This document shows positions 8,835-17,379 of a stretch of 45,209 bases of DNA, piece after piece. Both the position numbers and the translations under genes were made by a program. The first letter of the stretch is position 1, and each line of letters opens with the position of its first letter. The DNA comes from Planctomycetia bacterium (GTDB lineage: Bacteria > Planctomycetota > Planctomycetia > Gemmatales > Gemmataceae). The stretch lies in assembly GCA_005772955.1 (NCBI GenBank), contig SXID01000024.1:1-45209 (forward strand), in the 5' to 3' direction. The notes beneath the pieces were generated by a model that saw nothing but the letters and a program-made list of their open reading frames with translations, ran no database searches and was not told the origin of the DNA.

Positions 8835-9923
8835 ATGTTCACGCGCGTGATTCCTTTCGCTCTGTTGGTTGCGCTCATCGGATGCGAAAGGCCGGCCGGC
8901 CAGCCACCGAACGCTGCCAGCACACAGCCTTCAAAAGGCATCAACCCTGATAAGGGTCCGCCTGAAACGAAGGGCGGAACGGCGGACGTGAAGCCGCCCA
9001 AGGTCAACGCGAAGGACGAACCGACGTCGTTCGAGATTCGCATGGTGGACGATACCGTGATGAAAGTGCTGCTGCTCGAATCGAACCTGTCGGTCGTGAC
9101 GAAGTACGGCAAACTGTCCGTGCCCGCGAACGAGGTCCGGCGGCTGGAGTTCGGGTTCCGCTACCCGGACGGCGTGGAAGCGAAGATCGACAAAGGGATC
9201 AGCGACCTCGCCTCGTCCGACTTCCGCACCCGCGAAGACGCGGAACAGGCGCTCGCGGAGATTGGCAAGTTCGCGATCCCCGCGCTGCGGCGCGCGGCCA
9301 AGAGCGAGGACGCGGAGGTGAACCGCCGCGCGAAGGCGGTTCTCAAACTCCTCGAAGGCAAACTCCCGGCGGATCAACTGGAGGTGCGCGACCACGACGT
9401 TGTCGAGACGGCCGAGTTCACCATCAAGGGGCGGATGGACGCGAATACGCTGAAGGTGCGCACCAAACACTTCGGCGACGCGACTGTGAAACTGACCGAC
9501 ATCCGCACCTTCCGGGCGGTCGGTTCGGCGTCGGCCGCGGAATACGCGCTGGACGCGGCCAAGTACGCAAAGTTGACACAGTCGGAGTGGATGGAGACCG
9601 CGATCGAGATCGGTTCCGGGCAACAACTGGAAGTGACCGCGAGTGGGCGCATCGACCAGTGGCCGCAGGGACCGGGGCAGTACATGTGTGGCCCGGAGGG
9701 GCAAGGTGGCGGGTTCAACCAGCCGGGCGGCGTTCAGCGGATCGGGCTGCCTGGTCAGGTGATCGGGCGAATCGGCGCGAACGGCACTCCGTTCGCCATC
9801 GGCGCGTCGTACAAGGGTAAGCCGACCGAGAACGGCAAACTCTATCTGCGCATCGCTCCCAGTCCGTGGAGTTGCGACTCGTCTGGCTCGTTCAAGGTGA
9901 ACGTGAACGTCACGACCCCGTAA
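8835..9923 (+). CDS. Lipoprotein with HEAT-like segment and PA-IL-like C-terminal domain
   Basis: 362 residues with a lipoprotein signal: MFTRVIPFALLVALIGC, lipobox LIGC with Cys17. Residues about 55-100 (IRMVDDTVMKVLLLE...YGKLSVPANEVRRLEFG) resemble the small beta motif often found before HEAT segments in planctomycete proteins. A helical pair follows (about 115-170, LASSDFRTREDAEQALAEIG, IPALRRAAKSEDAEVNRRAK), then a repeat of the beta motif (ADVKLTDIRTF type). The last 120 residues (ASGRIDQWPQGPG, GQVIGRIGANGTPFAIG, NGKLYLRIAPS, SGSFKVNVNV) match the fold pattern of the galactose-binding PA-IL/LecA lectin family. Surface sugar binding is likely but not shown. Confidence 0.75.
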   Translation: MFTRVIPFALLVALIGCERPAGQPPNAASTQPSKGINPDKGPPETKGGTADVKPPKVNAKDEPTSFEIRMVDDTVMKVLLLESNLSVVTKYGKLSVPANEVRRLEFGFRYPDGVEAKIDKGISDLASSDFRTREDAEQALAEIGKFAIPALRRAAKSEDAEVNRRAKAVLKLLEGKLPADQLEVRDHDVVETAEFTIKGRMDANTLKVRTKHFGDATVKLTDIRTFRAVGSASAAEYALDAAKYAKLTQSEWMETAIEIGSGQQLEVTASGRIDQWPQGPGQYMCGPEGQGGGFNQPGGVQRIGLPGQVIGRIGANGTPFAIGASYKGKPTENGKLYLRIAPSPWSCDSSGSFKVNVNVTTP

Positions 9924-10077
9924 GGGAAGAAACCTACACCCCTCCGTGAAGGGAAGGGGAGCAAGAACTTGCTTGACTGAGATGCTTGCGGCTTCGCGAG
10001 TGTTCCGGTAGCGCAACTCGCGAAGCCGCGAGCGGCTCTTTCGCCCCTTCCCTTCAGGGCAGGGGTAGGTCTTCTTC
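9924..10077. repeat. Nested palindromic intergenic element
   Basis: Outer imperfect arms at about 9924-9966 and 10038-10077 share GAAGAA, CCTAC, CCCCT and TGAAGGGAAGGGG. Inside is a perfect 14-base inverted repeat, 9988-10001 with 10016-10029 (GCGGCTTCGCGAGT and its complement). It fills the gap between the lipoprotein stop and the MutS-like gene. It could terminate transcription, but the nested build resembles a miniature mobile element and is shared in style with elements near 24.0 and 43.5 kb. Confidence 0.7.
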
Positions 10078-10116
10078 GCGCCGCGCCATAAGTTAACCCG
10101 CCTCTATGTTCCCACC

Positions 10117-11925
10117 GTGAGTGACACTCCTCTGTCACAGATTTCACCCGCTTCCGTTTACACCGAGCGATTGGCCACGCGCAGGGCGACCGTCGCCGCG
10201 CTCGCGGCCCGTCTCGACACGCTCAGTTACGCGCGACTCGGTGCGTTCCTCGTTGTTCTCGTTGTCGCGGGGTTAGCGTTCGGCGCGCAACTCTATTCGC
10301 CGTGGATAACGCTGCTCCCCGCGTTCGCGTTCGTGTACTTCGTGGCGACGTTTGAAGCGGCTCGCGGGCAGAAGGCATGGGCCGAGCGCGCGGCGCGGTT
10401 CTACGCGAGCGGCCTCGACAGGCTCGCGGGCAAACCCTCCGGTGTGGGTGGTGGCGAACGGTTCGCGGACGTGACGCACCCGTATTCTGACGACCTCGAC
10501 CTGTTCGGCCCCAGCTCCGTATTCGAGCGCGTGACCGCCTGCCGCACACGCGCCGGGGAGGACATGCTCGCGGCGTGGCTGCTCAACCCGGCTTCGCCCG
10601 TGGAAGTAATCGCACGCCAAGAAGCGGTTGCCGACCTCGCGGCGCGGCTTGATTTGCGCGAAGCGGTCGCGGTGGCCGGCGCGGACACGCCCGCGGCGGA
10701 TTACCACCCGCTCGCGGAGTGGGGCACGACACCGCTCGATGCTCCGCCACGGTGGAAGTGGTGGACCGTGGAACTGCTCGGTTTGCTGAACGTATTCGCG
10801 TGGTTCGGGTGGTTCTTCATTGGTACCTCGGCGCTACCGGTACTTGCGTTTGGCTTGCCATCGCTCGCCATCGCGCTACCGCTGATGGCGTGGTCGCGGA
10901 AGGTGCTCAAGCCACTCGACCGCGCGGCCGAGAACCTCTCGTTGTTCGAGGCGGTACTCAGCCGGCTCGAACGCGAAGCGTTCACCGCGCCGCGCCTTAA
11001 AGAACTGCAAGCCGCGATGCGGGCCGACGGGTTCGCCGCCGCGGAACAGATCCGGCAACTCCGCGTGCTGCTCGACGGGTACAACGCGCGGCGGAACGCG
11101 TTCTTCATCCCGGTCGCGGTGCTGCGCATCTGGAACGTGCGGTTCGCGTTCAAGTTGGAAGCGTGGCGCGCACGCTCCGGTCCCGCGATCGCGCAGTGGC
11201 TGCGCGCCATCGGCGAAGCGGAATCGCTGTCGTCGCTCGCGGGCTACGCCTACGAGAACCCGACCGACATTTTCCCCACTGTCGAGAATGGTCCGGTGCG
11301 GCTCGCGGCGGTTGGCATCGGGCACCCGCTGATCCCAGCGGAGAAGTGCGTTCGCAACGACGTGACGCTTGGCGGCGAGGGCGGGCCGCGTGTGCTGATC
11401 GTGAGCGGGTCGAACATGTCCGGCAAGAGCACGCTGTTGCGCGCGGTCGGCGTGAACGCGGTTCTGGCGCTCGCCGGCGGCGTGGTTCGCGCAACGAGTT
11501 TCACACTCACGCCACTCGCACTCGGCGCGACGATGCGAGTTCAGGACTCCCTTCAAGAAGGGCGGTCGCGGTTCTTCGCGGAAGTCACGAAGGTGCGACT
11601 CTTGCTCGACATCGCAACCCGCGAAGGCGGCCCGCCTCTACTCTTCCTACTCGATGAACTATTCGCGGGGACGAACTCGGCGGACCGCGTTGCGGGTGCG
11701 GAAGGCGTAACACGCGCACTGCTCGCGGCCGGCGCGATCGGCTTCGTGACGACACACGACCTGAGCCTGACGGCGGTAACCGATGCGATCCCCGGAGCCG
11801 CGAACGTTCACTTCTGCGACGGCTTCGCAGGTGGCGAACTGAAGTTCGACTACACGATGCGCGGGGGGGTGGTACCGCATGGCAACGGCCTCGCGCTCAT
11901 GCGCGCCGTCGGACTGAAAGTGTGA
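10117..11925 (+). CDS. Membrane-anchored MutS domain V-like ATPase
   Basis: 602 residues from a GTG at 10117. Two hydrophobic segments near 41-58 and 61-78 and a second pair around 216-262 predict a membrane protein, unlike true MutS. The C-terminal half has a MutS-type ATPase: Walker A GSNMSGKST (431-439), a Q-loop-like MRVQDSLQEGRSRFFAEV segment, Walker B LLFLLDELFAGTNSADR (D513, E514) and a TTHD switch histidine. MutS mismatch-recognition and connector domains are absent; a lever-like helical region lies between. This layout matches the 'DNA mismatch repair protein MutS-related' proteins of Bacteroidetes and planctomycetes. Its role is unknown, and mismatch repair is unlikely. Confidence 0.85.
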   Translation: MSDTPLSQISPASVYTERLATRRATVAALAARLDTLSYARLGAFLVVLVVAGLAFGAQLYSPWITLLPAFAFVYFVATFEAARGQKAWAERAARFYASGLDRLAGKPSGVGGGERFADVTHPYSDDLDLFGPSSVFERVTACRTRAGEDMLAAWLLNPASPVEVIARQEAVADLAARLDLREAVAVAGADTPAADYHPLAEWGTTPLDAPPRWKWWTVELLGLLNVFAWFGWFFIGTSALPVLAFGLPSLAIALPLMAWSRKVLKPLDRAAENLSLFEAVLSRLEREAFTAPRLKELQAAMRADGFAAAEQIRQLRVLLDGYNARRNAFFIPVAVLRIWNVRFAFKLEAWRARSGPAIAQWLRAIGEAESLSSLAGYAYENPTDIFPTVENGPVRLAAVGIGHPLIPAEKCVRNDVTLGGEGGPRVLIVSGSNMSGKSTLLRAVGVNAVLALAGGVVRATSFTLTPLALGATMRVQDSLQEGRSRFFAEVTKVRLLLDIATREGGPPLLFLLDELFAGTNSADRVAGAEGVTRALLAAGAIGFVTTHDLSLTAVTDAIPGAANVHFCDGFAGGELKFDYTMRGGVVPHGNGLALMRAVGLKV

Positions 11926-11991
11926 GGGTTGCCGAACCAGCGAAACACTATTTGTTGCGCCGAAGCACAGCCGCAACCTCAGAGTGATTCG

Positions 11992-12028
11992 ATCGCGTGA
12001 TCGCGTAGCCGCGACGCGATCACGCGAT
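11992..12028. terminator. Perfect 15-bp hairpin downstream of the MutS-like gene
   Basis: ATCGCGTGATCGCGT (11992-12006) pairs exactly with 12014-12028 around a 7-base loop. There is no T tract, so it may be a stalling or terminator-like hairpin or a short palindromic repeat. A related AGCCGCGA loop context occurs near 17125. Confidence 0.5.
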
Positions 12029-12147
12029 GTGTGAACGTCTCGTGGCTGCTTCTGGCGCGCAATTCGTTACGCGAGGCATAATCGGTTCAAGTCGCGCGAC
12101 CGTAACGCTCGATCAGAGAATACTCATCCTCTCGCAAGGCGTGACAA

Positions 12148-12906
12148 ATGAACCAGTTCATTCGCGGGGTCGCGCGCGCGGCGGTCGAATCGTTCGACCT
12201 CCCGGACACGGTCCTCGAAATCGGCTCCTATCAGGTCGCGGGGCAAGAAGGCCTCATCGACCTTCGCGGGCTGTTCGCGAACCGGCCGTACACCGGGGTG
12301 GACTTCCGCGCCGGGCCGGGTGTCGATCTCGTCGCGAACGTGGAGAAACTGCCTCTCCCTGATGCGTCCGTCGGGACGGTGGTCGCGTTCAGCGTGTTCG
12401 AGCACGTGAAACAGTTCTGGAAGGGCTTCGACGAGGTGCGCCGCGTGCTTCGGCCCGACGGCGTGTTCCTCGTGTGCTGTCCGTTCTACTTTCACGTCCA
12501 CTCGTACCCGCACGACTACTGGCGGTTCACACCCGAAGCGTTCGATTCGCTGCTCGAACCGTACCCGACGCGCATCCTCGGCTGGCACGGCCCCGAGCGC
12601 CGACCACTGAACGTGTGGGCCATTGCGTTCGGCGAAGAGGCGAAAGTGCCGACACCGGCGCAGTACGAAACGTATCGCGCGAAGTTGACCGAGTACGCGA
12701 AGGAACCGCTCGGCTTGGGCCGCCGGTTGCGGTTCGGGTTGGGTCGTGTACTCTGTGGGCGCCGGCCGTTCGCGCCGCACCTGGACCGCGACAAGTGGAC
12801 CACAGTGCTTCACCAGACGCCGCGTCCCGCCGTTCGGCACTGGGTGCTGCCGTTCGTCCGGCCGCCGGTCGTGGTCACATCGCACGCCATCCAGAAAGTC
12901 GCGTGA
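12148..12906 (+). CDS. Class I SAM-dependent methyltransferase (Methyltransf_11-like)
   Basis: 252 residues. Motif I is TVLEIGSYQVAGQEGL, the acidic residue after strand 2 is in GVDFRAGPGVD, and LPLPDASVGTVVAFSVFEHV is the usual strand 4 region. RVLRPDGVFLVCCPFYFHVH follows, and YWRFTPEAFDSLLE is typical of methyltransferases linked to glycan or polysaccharide clusters. The ATG at 12148 has AAGG about 10 bases upstream. The next gene starts 27 bases after the stop, so the two may be co-transcribed. Substrate unknown. Confidence 0.83.
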   Translation: MNQFIRGVARAAVESFDLPDTVLEIGSYQVAGQEGLIDLRGLFANRPYTGVDFRAGPGVDLVANVEKLPLPDASVGTVVAFSVFEHVKQFWKGFDEVRRVLRPDGVFLVCCPFYFHVHSYPHDYWRFTPEAFDSLLEPYPTRILGWHGPERRPLNVWAIAFGEEAKVPTPAQYETYRAKLTEYAKEPLGLGRRLRFGLGRVLCGRRPFAPHLDRDKWTTVLHQTPRPAVRHWVLPFVRPPVVVTSHAIQKVA

Positions 12907-12933
12907 GAACCATTCTTTGTGGAGCAGGGCCAC

Positions 12934-14004
12934 ATGAATCCGAGCGAACTCCTGGCCACAATACTCGCGAACCCCGCGGACGACGCGCCGCGATTGGCCT
13001 ACGCAAAGTGGCTGAAAGCCAACGGCCAGCCGGAGCGCGCCGACTTCATCAAGGTGCAGTGCGACCGCGTCGCGAAGAACCGCTTCGACCCGGCCCAGGA
13101 GCGACTCGCGAAGAAAGAGAAGTCGCTGCTCAAGAAGCACGAGGCGAAGTGGCGCGCGAAACTGCCGAAGTGGGCGACGGTCGCCCGGTTCCGCCGCGGG
13201 TTCCCCATCCTCGGCACCGATCTTGAGACGTTCGCGAAGCGGGCCGCGGAACTGGTCAACATCTCCCCAATCGAGGGCATCGAACGGTCCAGCGGCGGCG
13301 CGACCGTGGAGAGCGTGAAAGAGTTGGCGAAGTGCCCGCAGGCGGCACAGTTCACCGAGTTGAGCCTCTGGTTCAACGACGTGAAGGACGTCGGAGCAAG
13401 AGCCATCGCCGCTTCGCCGTACTTCGCGGGACTGAAGACACTTCAACTCGGCGCGGTGGGGATTACCGGTCGAGGCGTGAAGGCGCTCGCGTCCTCACCA
13501 CATCTCACGGGCCTCACCGAACTGAACCTCAGCACCAACAAGGTCAGAGCAGAGGGAGTGAAAGCCGTCGTCGCGAGTTCGTGGAAGCTGAAGTCACTCA
13601 AATTCCACGGTACGACGCTGGGCGTTGAGGCGCTCAGCGAACTGGCTCACTGGGAAGGATTGGCATCCGTTGAGGAACTCGGCCTCGGCAGTTGTCAGAT
13701 CGGCCCGGATGAAGCGAAGGCGTTCGCGGCTTCGCCGTACCTGAACAACCTTCGCGTACTCGACCTCTCCGACAACACACTCACGGCGGCCGGCGTCGAA
13801 GCGATCATGCACGCGCCGTGGGCGAAGAACCTGATCGAATTGCACCTTCAGGCGAGCAGGCTGGACAACGCAGCGGGGCTGGTGATCGCTCGCGCACCGG
13901 AGATGCCGAACCTGAAGGAACTCTGGGTGGTGAACAACTACTTCGAGGACGAGTCGCGTGAGGAAATGATCAAGCGGTATGGAAAGATGGTCGCGCCGTA
14001 TTGA
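12934..14004 (+). CDS. TIGR02996-domain leucine-rich-repeat protein
   Basis: 356 residues. The first 75 (LLATILANPADDAPRLAYAKWL, RADFIKVQC) are the TIGR02996 repeat-companion domain, a planctomycete-specific N-terminus that I know mainly from Gemmata. It is followed by seven or so LRR units of the ribonuclease-inhibitor type, for example LTGLTELNLSTNKVRAEGV and LNNLRVLDLSDNTLTAAGVE. There is no signal peptide, so it is probably a cytoplasmic protein-binding scaffold. GGAGCAGG precedes the ATG at 12934. The paralogue families are large in this lineage and the partners are unknown. Confidence 0.85.
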   Translation: MNPSELLATILANPADDAPRLAYAKWLKANGQPERADFIKVQCDRVAKNRFDPAQERLAKKEKSLLKKHEAKWRAKLPKWATVARFRRGFPILGTDLETFAKRAAELVNISPIEGIERSSGGATVESVKELAKCPQAAQFTELSLWFNDVKDVGARAIAASPYFAGLKTLQLGAVGITGRGVKALASSPHLTGLTELNLSTNKVRAEGVKAVVASSWKLKSLKFHGTTLGVEALSELAHWEGLASVEELGLGSCQIGPDEAKAFAASPYLNNLRVLDLSDNTLTAAGVEAIMHAPWAKNLIELHLQASRLDNAAGLVIARAPEMPNLKELWVVNNYFEDESREEMIKRYGKMVAPY

Positions 14005-14015
14005 GCGAGCGTGTT

Positions 14016-14384
14016 TCAGATCGGCAGGATGCGAACGCGCGAGCGGAGGGGATCAACAACGACGAGCGCCCCGGAAGTCAGTTCAGTGGCGTACTGTTGG
14101 ATCGCGCCGAGTACCTGATTCCGAACGCCTGTTGCGTTCGGGTCGTCGGCGCGAATGATAATGACACTTGGTCGCGAGGCGTGCGTTTGGGCGAGGATCG
14201 TTCCGAAGTTGAGGTCGTGTGTCAGAACAAGGTGTTCGTTGTTCCGCGCCCATTCCACGAGTTCCGGGTCGAGCGCGCGAACGTCGCCCACCGCAGACCA
14301 GTGAACCGCGTTGTGCCCCGCAGCGACCAGTACCGCAATCCAGTCCGGCGACAGGTTCATGTCCACGAGAATCGAGAAGTTCAT
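14016..14384 (-). CDS. DUF5615 PIN-like toxin protein
   Basis: 122 residues. It has the features of the Mut7-C/DUF5615 PIN-like family: LVDMNLSPDWIAVLVAAGH (first acidic residue), HWSAVGDVRALDPELVEWAR, VLTHDLNFG (second acidic site) and PSVIIIRADDP. The fold is that of PIN-type ribonucleases. It lies 88 bases downstream of a DUF433 gene on the same strand, which is the usual antitoxin-like partner, so RNase toxin activity held in check by the partner is likely. Start at 14384. Confidence 0.85.
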   Translation of the reverse strand: MNFSILVDMNLSPDWIAVLVAAGHNAVHWSAVGDVRALDPELVEWARNNEHLVLTHDLNFGTILAQTHASRPSVIIIRADDPNATGVRNQVLGAIQQYATELTSGALVVVDPLRSRVRILPI

Positions 14385-14472
14385 TTTCGCCCCAGTTGCG
14401 GTTCAACGCAGACTCGTGGCGTAATTCTGGCGTAGCGGGTTGCCCGGATGAAAGTGAAAGTTGAACGCAGTC

Positions 14473-14703
14473 TCACGCTGACGCCAGAGGCAACTCGCGC
14501 TCTTCCAGTCGCCACGCGGCATAGGCGAGTGCTTGCGTCAGGTCTTCGGCTTCGAGATACGGGTACGCTTTCAGAATTTCTTCGTGCGTGCGCCCAGCGG
14601 CGAGTAGCCCGACGATCAGCCCCACGGTCACGCGCATCCCGCGAATGCACGGCCGCCCGCCCATCTGAAGTGGGTTGTGTGTGATCCGGTCGGAATTGTG
14701 CAT
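14473..14703 (-). CDS. DUF433 antitoxin-like protein
   Basis: 76 residues. It begins with ITHNPLQMGGRPCIRGMRVT and continues VGLIVGLLAAGRTHEEILKAYPYLEAEDLTQAL, the signature of DUF433, a small winged/helix-turn-helix-like domain found as antitoxin to DUF5615 proteins. It probably binds DNA as well as the toxin, so the pair is likely autoregulated from the region upstream of 14703. Confidence 0.88.
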   Translation of the reverse strand: MHNSDRITHNPLQMGGRPCIRGMRVTVGLIVGLLAAGRTHEEILKAYPYLEAEDLTQALAYAAWRLEERELPLASA

Positions 14704-14740
14704 GGCGCCTCCGGTTAGTGCGCTTCATTGTAGCAAACGC

Positions 14741-14768
14741 GAACCGGGAGCCACTTGGCTCCCGGTTC
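14741..14768 (-). terminator. Terminator hairpin of the DUF1501 gene
   Basis: Perfect 12-bp stem, GAACCGGGAGCC at 14741-14752 with 14757-14768, and a 4-base loop. It lies 25 bases past the DUF1501 stop on the minus strand, before the DUF433 gene. On the other strand it is followed by TGTGTTGTCGTT. Confidence 0.65.
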
Positions 14769-14792
14769 TGTGTTGTCGTTGTGGCAGCTCGC

Positions 14793-16088
14793 TTAGATCA
14801 GTTCTTCGACCTTGTTGCGGTCGTCGAGGATGTACATCGGGCGGCCGGCGCCGTTCGGGAACGTGTAGCCCGCGTCGATGCCCATCGCGCCGTAGATCGT
14901 GCTGAGCAGGTGCGACGGCTTGTACGGCCGGTCTTTCGGGTACTCGCCCTTCGCGGAACTCGTGCCGATCGCCTGACCCATCTTCAAGCCGCCACCGGCG
15001 ATCATCGCGCCCATCACCGGCGACCAGTGGTCGCGACCGCCACCGTCCTGATTGTTGATCTTCGGCGTGCGGCCGAACTCGCCCCACATCACCGTCACCA
15101 CATCGTCCTGCATCCCGCGGTCGTGTAGGTCGTTGATCAGGTTTGCGATGCCGCGGTCCACCTGCGGCAGCATCCGCTTGAGTTCCTTGAAGTTACCCGA
15201 GTGCGTGTCCCACCCGCCGATGGAGAGCGTCACACACCCGACGCCGGCTTCGACGAGACGGCGAGCGGTGAGGAACTGCTCGACGCCCTTGTAGCGGTCG
15301 CGAGTCTTCGGGTCTTCGTTCTTGAGGTCGAGCGCGCGGCGAACGTTGCCCGAGGCGATCATGTCGAACGCGCGACCGGTGAACGAGTCCATGCCCTTCA
15401 TGGCGCCGCTGGCGTCGATCTCGCGGCGCGCCGTGTCGAACTTGCCAAGCAGGTCTTTGCGGTCGTCCATGCGGTCGCCGGTGACGCCGCTAGCGAGCCG
15501 GAGGTTTTCCATCCCGGCGCCGCTCGGCGTGAACGGCCGGTGCGCGACGCCGAGGTAACCCGGCTCGGTGCCCATGCTACCGCCACCGCGGAGCGACACG
15601 AACGGCGGCACGTCGTTGGCGCTGCCGCTACGGAGTTTCGAGATCACGGAGCCGAAACTCGGGTGCGACGCGATCCGGTTCGTGTTCTCGCTGTAACCGG
15701 TGCTGACGAGCGAGTCGGAGTGTTCGTCAACGGAGATGAGCGAGCGGACGCAGGCCAGTTTGTCCCACATGCGGGCTTGCAGCGGCATGTGTTCGCAGAT
15801 TTGCACGCCGGGCACGTTGGTCTTGATCGGGTTGAACTCGCCGCGGAACTCCATCGGCGCTTCGGGCTTGAGGTCGTACATGTCCATGTGGGACGGCCCA
15901 CCGGGCAGGTAGATCATGATTGCCGCTTTCTGCGGCGTCGGCTTCACGGTGGTGGCCGGGTCTTGCGCGGCCTTGAGCCTGAGCATGTCGGCGAGCGTCA
16001 GCCCGGCCCCGAACGCCCCGAGTTGCAGGAAGTTACGGCGGCTTACGTTGTCGCAATACCGTTGCGAGTTGCCCCAGAAAGTCAGCAT
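14793..16088 (-). CDS. DUF1501 domain protein with Tat signal
   Basis: 431 residues. The twin-arginine signal is SRRNFLQLGAFGAGLTLADM (from residue 16). The DUF1501 signatures follow: KAAIMIYLPGGPSHMDMYD, VPGVQICEHMPLQARMWDKL, LVSTGYSENTN and GGWDTHSGNFKELKRMLPQ. VTVMWGEFGRTPKINNQDGGGRDHW is also present. The family belongs to the alkaline-phosphatase/sulfatase superfamily, is exported, and is abundant in planctomycetes, often with DUF1549/DUF1553 partners. No partner of that type is intact here. The actual substrate is unknown. Confidence 0.93.
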   Translation of the reverse strand: MLTFWGNSQRYCDNVSRRNFLQLGAFGAGLTLADMLRLKAAQDPATTVKPTPQKAAIMIYLPGGPSHMDMYDLKPEAPMEFRGEFNPIKTNVPGVQICEHMPLQARMWDKLACVRSLISVDEHSDSLVSTGYSENTNRIASHPSFGSVISKLRSGSANDVPPFVSLRGGGSMGTEPGYLGVAHRPFTPSGAGMENLRLASGVTGDRMDDRKDLLGKFDTARREIDASGAMKGMDSFTGRAFDMIASGNVRRALDLKNEDPKTRDRYKGVEQFLTARRLVEAGVGCVTLSIGGWDTHSGNFKELKRMLPQVDRGIANLINDLHDRGMQDDVVTVMWGEFGRTPKINNQDGGGRDHWSPVMGAMIAGGGLKMGQAIGTSSAKGEYPKDRPYKPSHLLSTIYGAMGIDAGYTFPNGAGRPMYILDDRNKVEELI

Positions 16089-16149
16089 GACAGGCTCCGA
16101 GTGGAGGAGAACAGGTGGGAAGTAAGCAGTGCGGAAGGTTCGGCGGTTG

Positions 16150-16436
16150 TTACCTAATCATGAAGAATAGCTTGAACGCGATCTTGTCGCAATCGGAAAG
16201 TCCTGAATGTTCCACCTGGTAAATCGGCATCGAGTCATCGTCCCGACCGGACGTAGATCGCGTCTTGTTCCAGAGGAACGCCGGGATGTCTGGGCCATGT
16301 AGTCTCGCATCTCCGCGAGGCTCACCGGGCGGTACTCGGACGCGCCCACGCCCACGTTACGCACCATCTTGTTCAGGTTCGCCACGTCCTCGCGATGAAG
16401 CGTCCCCGTGGACGGGCCGTGAATCAGAATTGCATG
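16150..16436 (-). pseudogene. Broken gene fragment, frameshifted
   Basis: On the minus strand one frame reads ILIHGPSTGTLHREDVANLN, continues EYRPVSLAEMRDYM, then degenerates. A second frame picks up as GPDIPAFLWNKTRSTSGRDD, runs through MPIYQVEHSGLSDCDKIAFK and ends at a TAA (16150-16152). Both parts have protein-like composition and join at about 16285. This looks like the C-terminal end of a gene that has lost its 5' part and gained a frameshift. I do not recognise the family. Spacing from the DUF1501 start is about 60 bases on the same strand. Confidence 0.45.
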
Positions 16437-16493
16437 GTTTGGCAGTGGGTAGTGTGCAGGGAAGAGGAGACACAAGGAACCGGCCCTTGCTTC

Positions 16494-16521
16494 AACTGCC
16501 AACTGCCAACTGCCAACTCCC
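16494..16521. repeat. 7-bp tandem repeat (AACTGCC x4)
   Basis: Three exact copies of AACTGCC and one AACTCCC run head to tail, ending three bases before the stop of the DUF1080 gene. It is a short simple repeat of the slippage type, next to the broken gene fragment. Confidence 0.8.
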
Positions 16522-16523
16522 AG

Positions 16524-17087
16524 CTATTTCGTGTTGTTGATGCGGACGTTCTTGATGGCGATGCCGCCGAACTCGGCGCGGACGGTGAACGGTCCCTTCT
16601 CCATCGTCGTTTTCTTGGTGCCCGCGGCTTCGCTGTTGATCGTGTACGTGACCGTGCCACCCTTCGCCACGATCTCCATCTTGTTCCACTCGCCGACCTT
16701 GATCTTCAGATTCTTGGCGGTAGGGTTGATGTCGAACTTGGTACCGAGGAACAGGAGGTCGTTGTTGCACTTGTCGTCCGGCTTGAAATCGAACCGGATG
16801 GTGAAGTCGCCACTCACAGGCGTCACGGTCTCGATGTACCGGTCGCCCTTCACGGCGGGGTCGATGATCAGTTCGCCGTCCTTCACCACGTAGCGCTTGT
16901 CGAAGGCCTCGGTCTTGCCTTCGAGCAACACGGGCTTGCCGTCCTTGCCGGCGCCCTTCTGTTGCCAGCCGTCCAGGTTCTTGCCGTTGAAGATGAGCGT
17001 GAAACCCGGTTCGAGTTTGAAGTCGTCGGCCGCGACGACAAATGTCGCGGTCGCGCACAGGAACATCGCACAGGAGAGGAGACGCAT
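16524..17087 (-). CDS. Secreted DUF1080 (3-keto-disaccharide hydrolase-like) protein
   Basis: 187 residues with a signal peptide (LLSCAMFLCATATFVVAADD). The DUF1080 hallmarks are FTLIFNGKNLDGWQQKG, VVKDGELIIDP, GDFTIRFDFKPDDKCNNDLL, VGEWNKMEIVAKGGTVTYTI and EFGGIAIKNVRI. The fold is a concanavalin-like beta sandwich. Some members cleave 3-keto-glucosides in periplasmic sugar breakdown, but many planctomycete copies are untested. The usual 'GFNS.LFLRG' loop is shortened here to NNDLLFLGTK. It stands alone as a unit. Confidence 0.9.
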   Translation of the reverse strand: MRLLSCAMFLCATATFVVAADDFKLEPGFTLIFNGKNLDGWQQKGAGKDGKPVLLEGKTEAFDKRYVVKDGELIIDPAVKGDRYIETVTPVSGDFTIRFDFKPDDKCNNDLLFLGTKFDINPTAKNLKIKVGEWNKMEIVAKGGTVTYTINSEAAGTKKTTMEKGPFTVRAEFGGIAIKNVRINNTK

Positions 17088-17379
17088 CGGAACATCCTCG
17101 AGTTAGGAAGGAAGAGAATCGCGTAGCCGCGACTCGAAGAGGAGCGTGACAGGTCACATCGCGCCGCGCGACCTCCCAACACGCCCATCCGTGAAGTGGA
17201 CAGAGTACCGCGCCGCAGGGAGTGGTGCCAGATGCGGCGCGAAACGGAAACCGCGCCAGATGAGATCCGAATGATAGTGCACGCTGGGTGTCGCAACGCG
17301 AGTCGCGTTCCGTTTACCTTCCATTAGACGGCGCGGATTGAACCACCGCGCAACAACAGGCGCAGGGGAAGCGTCATTT

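Noticed and set aside
12124-13446. 440-residue minus-strand open frame over the methyltransferase and LRR genes
   Set aside because: Arg/His/Leu-rich composition typical of the antisense of GC-rich genes; two well-supported families lie on the other strand.
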